8,512 nt of DNA from Clostridium sp. AM49-4BH. GTDB lineage: Bacteria; Bacillota; Clostridia; Lachnospirales; Lachnospiraceae. The position numbers and the translations under genes are program-made. The notes beneath the pieces are model-generated. The model saw nothing but the letters and a program-made list of their open reading frames with translations. It had not been told where the DNA came from and made no database searches. Positions 6,395 through 8,512 of this stretch are shown in pieces. The DNA lies in the NCBI RefSeq assembly GCF_003478335.1, contig NZ_QUFB01000075.1:1-8512 (forward strand). The letters run 5' to 3'. How positions within the stretch are numbered: the stretch's first letter is position 1; each line of letters starts with the position of its first letter.

Positions 6395-7068
6395 TCCCTC
6401 CGCGATCTGCTCAAATAAAAACCGAGGACTTTTGCTTCCTCCGGTTGTATTTTTAAGCTTCCGTTTACTTTTCGATATCCATATGGCACTTTAGCGGACA
6501 CATAATCCCCTCTCTCGTTTTTAGCCCAAAGTGCACCTTTTACTTTCCTGGAAATATCATGACAATAATATTCATAAAACAGTTCTCGAAAGGAAATGTC
6601 CAGTCCTCCACAAAATCCGGCGGACTTATAGTCATCACTATCATATCCGTCTCCTAATGAAACCAATCGTACCTGATATTCCGGCATTACCTGTTCGCGC
6701 AGTCTTGCCAATACTAAATATTCTCTGGATAAACGAGAAAAATCCTTGACCACTAGCACTTTCACACGTCCCATCAACACTGCTGCCAACAACCTTTCAT
6801 ATGCGGGCCGTCGTTGTGTCATTCCACTGTACCCCTCGTCTTTATATTCAATTATCGTATATTTATTCGTTGGATTGCATTTATTATCTGTCAAATAACT
6901 TTTTTGTGGGACATTTTCCTCTTCCTGTAGAAATTGTTGGTCATGCAGCCAATTTAAGATCATTTTTTTCTGATGCTCAATACTGCCTTCTTTGGAACCG
7001 GTTCGATCCTGTTTAGAAATGCGCAAATACATCGCAATCTGTCTGTCTCCTGCATCCAAATTTTCCAT
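6391..7068 (-). CDS. Large serine recombinase, N-terminal catalytic half (frameshifted)
   Basis: This 225-residue resolvase/invertase-type catalytic domain has the nucleophile Ser18 in YLRISKQD, the EGSIEHQKKMI segment, DEGYSGMTQRRPAYERLL (78-95) and LVVKDFSRLSREYL (105-118), where the conserved arginines help catalysis. It continues with SRKVKGALWAKNERGDYVSA and VPYGYR, the linker into the recombinase domain. It is then cut off by a frame change at a run of five T (6421-6417 on the minus strand) and stops at 6391. One extra T would read through as LGFLFEQIAEGMTYK into the C-half, giving a single protein of about 440-450 residues, near the low end for large serine recombinases of clostridial transposons and integrative elements. 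The start at 7068 lies 2 bases after the kinase stop, without a strong ribosome site, so translation is probably coupled. Confidence 0.88.
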   Translation of the reverse strand: MENLDAGDRQIAMYLRISKQDRTGSKEGSIEHQKKMILNWLHDQQFLQEEENVPQKSYLTDNKCNPTNKYTIIEYKDEGYSGMTQRRPAYERLLAAVLMGRVKVLVVKDFSRLSREYLVLARLREQVMPEYQVRLVSLGDGYDSDDYKSAGFCGGLDISFRELFYEYYCHDISRKVKGALWAKNERGDYVSAKVPYGYRKVNGSLKIQPEEAKVLGFYLSRSRRE

Positions 7069-7070
7069 CT

Positions 7071-8141
7071 CTATTCATCCATATACGGCAGCTCGATCAT
7101 GACGGTTACACTCGTACCATGCTGAATGTCCGTTTCTACATCAATACTGCCCCGCATCATTTTTACTATACTATTCACGATTTTTAATCCTAGACCACAT
7201 CCCGGAATATGCGCCTTTTTCACACGTTCCGAGCGGCAGAACGGTTCGTACAGATATTCCATAAATTCAGGCTCTATCCCCATTCCGTTATCCTTTACTT
7301 CCATAACGTAACAGGATTTCCCATCCTGTGCAGCACGTTCTGTCAGGGTAACAGTGATCATTCCCTGCTCCGGGGTGAATTTCACACTATTCTCCATCAG
7401 ATACTGCAATATCTGCTGTATTCTTCCCCTGTCACCAACAACTTTTTTATGTACCAGTCCGTCACTTATGATCTTGACCTGCTGTCGTTTCGCCGTACTT
7501 TCCGGCTGTAATTGTGCAGCAACATATTCTATCATTTCTGTCATATCAAACAATTGATCTGCCAATGTTACTTTGCCGAGTTCGATCTGGCTCATATCCA
7601 ATACTTTGTCCAATATATTCAATAATTCATCGCCGTAGTCTGCAATCTTTTCCAGATATTGTTCCAGTTTATCCGGTTCCTCCAAATGAATATACATAAG
7701 AGATAACATCCCCGCTATTGCATTCATAGGCGTCCTGATTTCGTGGGAAATATTCGCATATAATTCACTTTTGAAACGTTCTGTCAACATCTGCTTGGAA
7801 ATATCATTGACGATGCAGGCACAGTATCCAAGGCCTGCAGAAAAACATTGCACACGAATATATCTGCCATATTCTTCTGAAATATCCTCTATCTCACTTT
7901 TATGATTTTCATACGCTGCATTATAAAATATACGCAGCCACCGCGGATTCATATTTTGAAATAGCATAGGACACTGTTCTTCTATTGTTCGTCCCTCTTC
8001 AACACGAACCAGATTCATCAAAGCTTGATTGAAAAATACCGGAGTATATGAGAAAGGCTTTCCACCTTCATCCAGATCAACACGGACAATGCAGAAAGCC
8101 TGACTGCTGTTGGCAAAAATATTAATATCAAATTCTTGCAC
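7071..8141 (-). CDS. Soluble sensor histidine kinase with PAS-like N-terminus
   Basis: This 356-residue protein is a two-component sensor kinase that autophosphorylates a histidine and passes the phosphate to a response regulator. Residues 1 to about 118 look like a PAS-type sensing domain, and no membrane helix is visible, so it should be cytosolic. The HisKA box ISHEIRTPMNAIAGML puts the phospho-accepting residue at His133. The HATPase_c domain has an N box with Asn251 (ENSVKFTP), a G1 box at VKDNGMGI (Asp284) and a G2 box at GCGLGLKIV (314-322). The protein ends just after the ATPase domain, with no receiver domain, and no response regulator gene lies in the window. The GTG at 8141 is chosen because AAAGGAGG precedes it by 7 bases; a longer frame to 8261 runs into repeat DNA. 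The recombinase gene starts 2 bases after the stop, so this kinase heads the operon. Confidence 0.9.
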   Translation of the reverse strand: MQEFDINIFANSSQAFCIVRVDLDEGGKPFSYTPVFFNQALMNLVRVEEGRTIEEQCPMLFQNMNPRWLRIFYNAAYENHKSEIEDISEEYGRYIRVQCFSAGLGYCACIVNDISKQMLTERFKSELYANISHEIRTPMNAIAGMLSLMYIHLEEPDKLEQYLEKIADYGDELLNILDKVLDMSQIELGKVTLADQLFDMTEMIEYVAAQLQPESTAKRQQVKIISDGLVHKKVVGDRGRIQQILQYLMENSVKFTPEQGMITVTLTERAAQDGKSCYVMEVKDNGMGIEPEFMEYLYEPFCRSERVKKAHIPGCGLGLKIVNSIVKMMRGSIDVETDIQHGTSVTVMIELPYMDE

Positions 8142-8148
8142 TGAGTGT

Positions 8149-8156
8149 CCTCCTTT
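8149..8156 (-). promoter_or_regulatory. Ribosome binding site deciding the kinase GTG start
   Basis: AAAGGAGG on the minus strand, 7 bases before GTG at 8141, is the best ribosome site in this area. It rules out starts further upstream in the repeat. Confidence 0.8.
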
Positions 8157-8178
8157 ATTGATCCATGTATTAATGACG

Positions 8179-8286
8179 CAAACTTCCCATACCGGAGGTT
8201 GCTGTAAGAACAACATATTGCTTATTATGGCAATGAACATATTGCATTTTGCAGTCACCAAAGAGTGATTTCTGCCATCCGAGAAC
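8179..8286 (-). repeat. Dispersed repeat, copy 2 (inverted), leader of the kinase gene
   Basis: Read on the minus strand from 8286, this matches bases 1-106 at about 81% over the first 80 positions. It contains the same hairpin: GCAG (8275-8272) pairs with CTGC (8254-8251), and TCAC (8268-8265) with GTGA (8258-8255), with a three-A bulge (8271-8269) and the same TCTTTG loop. A second short stem, ATTGC/GCAAT, follows around CATAATAA. A TATAGT hexamer (8290-8285) directly precedes the repeat and could be a -10 element, though no -35 partner is clear. If so, the repeat would be the 5' leader of the kinase operon, about 140 bases long. Confidence 0.8.
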
Positions 8287-8396
8287 TATAGTAATTGCCT
8301 TGTCGCATTTTCGTTTTTGGTGATTTCTAAATTTTGTTGTCTCTGATGATTGATTTACATGCCCTTCGGAAACTCGAAGTCCCGGAAGCAAGGTAT

Positions 8397-8512
8397 TCAT
8401 CATTTTTGAAAGGGACTTTGCGCTCGTCGTTACTTATGTCTCGTATTTCAGAGACATTAAGTAACGTGACGTAGCGCATCGTAGCGAAAGCGTCCCGTCC
8501 AAAAATGGATGA
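8397..8512. repeat. 116-nt imperfect palindrome (MITE-like or structured RNA)
   Basis: The outer ends TCATCATTTTTG and CAAAAATGGATGA are inverted repeats differing by one base insertion. Moving inward, GGGAC (8412-8416) faces GTCCC (8492-8496) and GCGC (8420-8423) faces GCGC (8474-8477). The centre is a 14-bp stem, GTTACTTA-TGTCTC (8429-8442) against GAGACATTAAGTAAC (8451-8465), with one bulged base and the 8-base loop GTATTTCA. No coding is apparent. The window ends exactly at the outer arm, so flanking duplications cannot be checked. The sequence between this element and repeat copy 2 (8287-8396) shows only a short CTTCG/CGAAG stem near 8372. Confidence 0.75.

Noticed and set aside
8142..8261. 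Longer start for the histidine kinase
   Set aside because: The extra 40 residues come from repeat DNA, while GTG at 8141 has AAAGGAGG at ideal spacing.
8142..8396. LexA-type SOS box (GAAC-N4-GTTC) ahead of the operon carrying the polymerase
   Set aside because: No such inverted pair was found by eye here or just upstream of the polymerase; only single GTTC or GAAC words occur.
8170..8403. 77-codon minus-strand open frame over repeat copy 2
   Set aside because: Its peptide shares HNKQYV with the copy-1 frame only because the DNA repeat is shared; there is no good ribosome site, and the hairpin explains the conservation better.
1..8512. CRISPR arrays, tRNA or rRNA genes
   Set aside because: No regularly spaced repeat array, cloverleaf or rRNA-like segment was seen; the only repeats are those listed.

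Overview
The window looks like chromosomal or accessory DNA of an anaerobic Firmicute, most likely a Lachnospiraceae-type Clostridium. The evidence is strong AGGAGG ribosome sites, GTG starts, an AT-rich background with a more GC-rich central block, and protein types common in that family: a YolD partner of a Y-family polymerase, a Csp-like cytosolic subtilase, and a Panacea/MqsA-type antitoxin. The species cannot be named from the sequence alone.

Layout. At the left edge (1-235) lie a dispersed repeat, a 21-bp tandem duplication and a leader hairpin. They precede a 65-residue ferredoxin-thioredoxin-reductase-like protein (236-433), the only plus-strand gene. All other genes are on the minus strand. 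Read in their own direction from the right edge they are: a 116-nt imperfect palindrome (8397-8512); a second, inverted copy of the left-edge repeat (8179-8286); a soluble PAS-type histidine kinase (8141-7071); a large serine recombinase split by a frameshift (7068-5759); a UmuC-like Y-family DNA polymerase (5735-4218); its YolD-like partner (4225-3749); and an S8 subtilisin-like peptidase (3705-2002). Spacing is tight, with a 2-nt gap, ATGA contacts, an 8-nt overlap and a 43-nt gap, so these genes probably form one transcription unit. No clear terminator follows the peptidase.

Next comes an AT-rich toxin-antitoxin-like locus (1954-522). It has a near-consensus promoter loaded with TTGATAGT half-sites, a toxin-like gene that appears eroded (non-ATG start region, internal deletion and frame change), an apparently intact MqsA/HTH-Panacea antitoxin, and a minus-strand terminator (478-500).

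How they may work together (inference). The polymerase and YolD form a recognised translesion-synthesis pair of the kind often carried on mobile elements, here behind a broken site-specific recombinase, which suggests the relic of an integrated element. The antitoxin locus is a separate, self-regulated unit that may survive without a functional toxin.

The most interesting signal is non-coding. The two inverted copies of the repeat differ at many positions, but the differences inside a bulged hairpin are compensatory. This points to a conserved folded element placed ahead of two unrelated genes.
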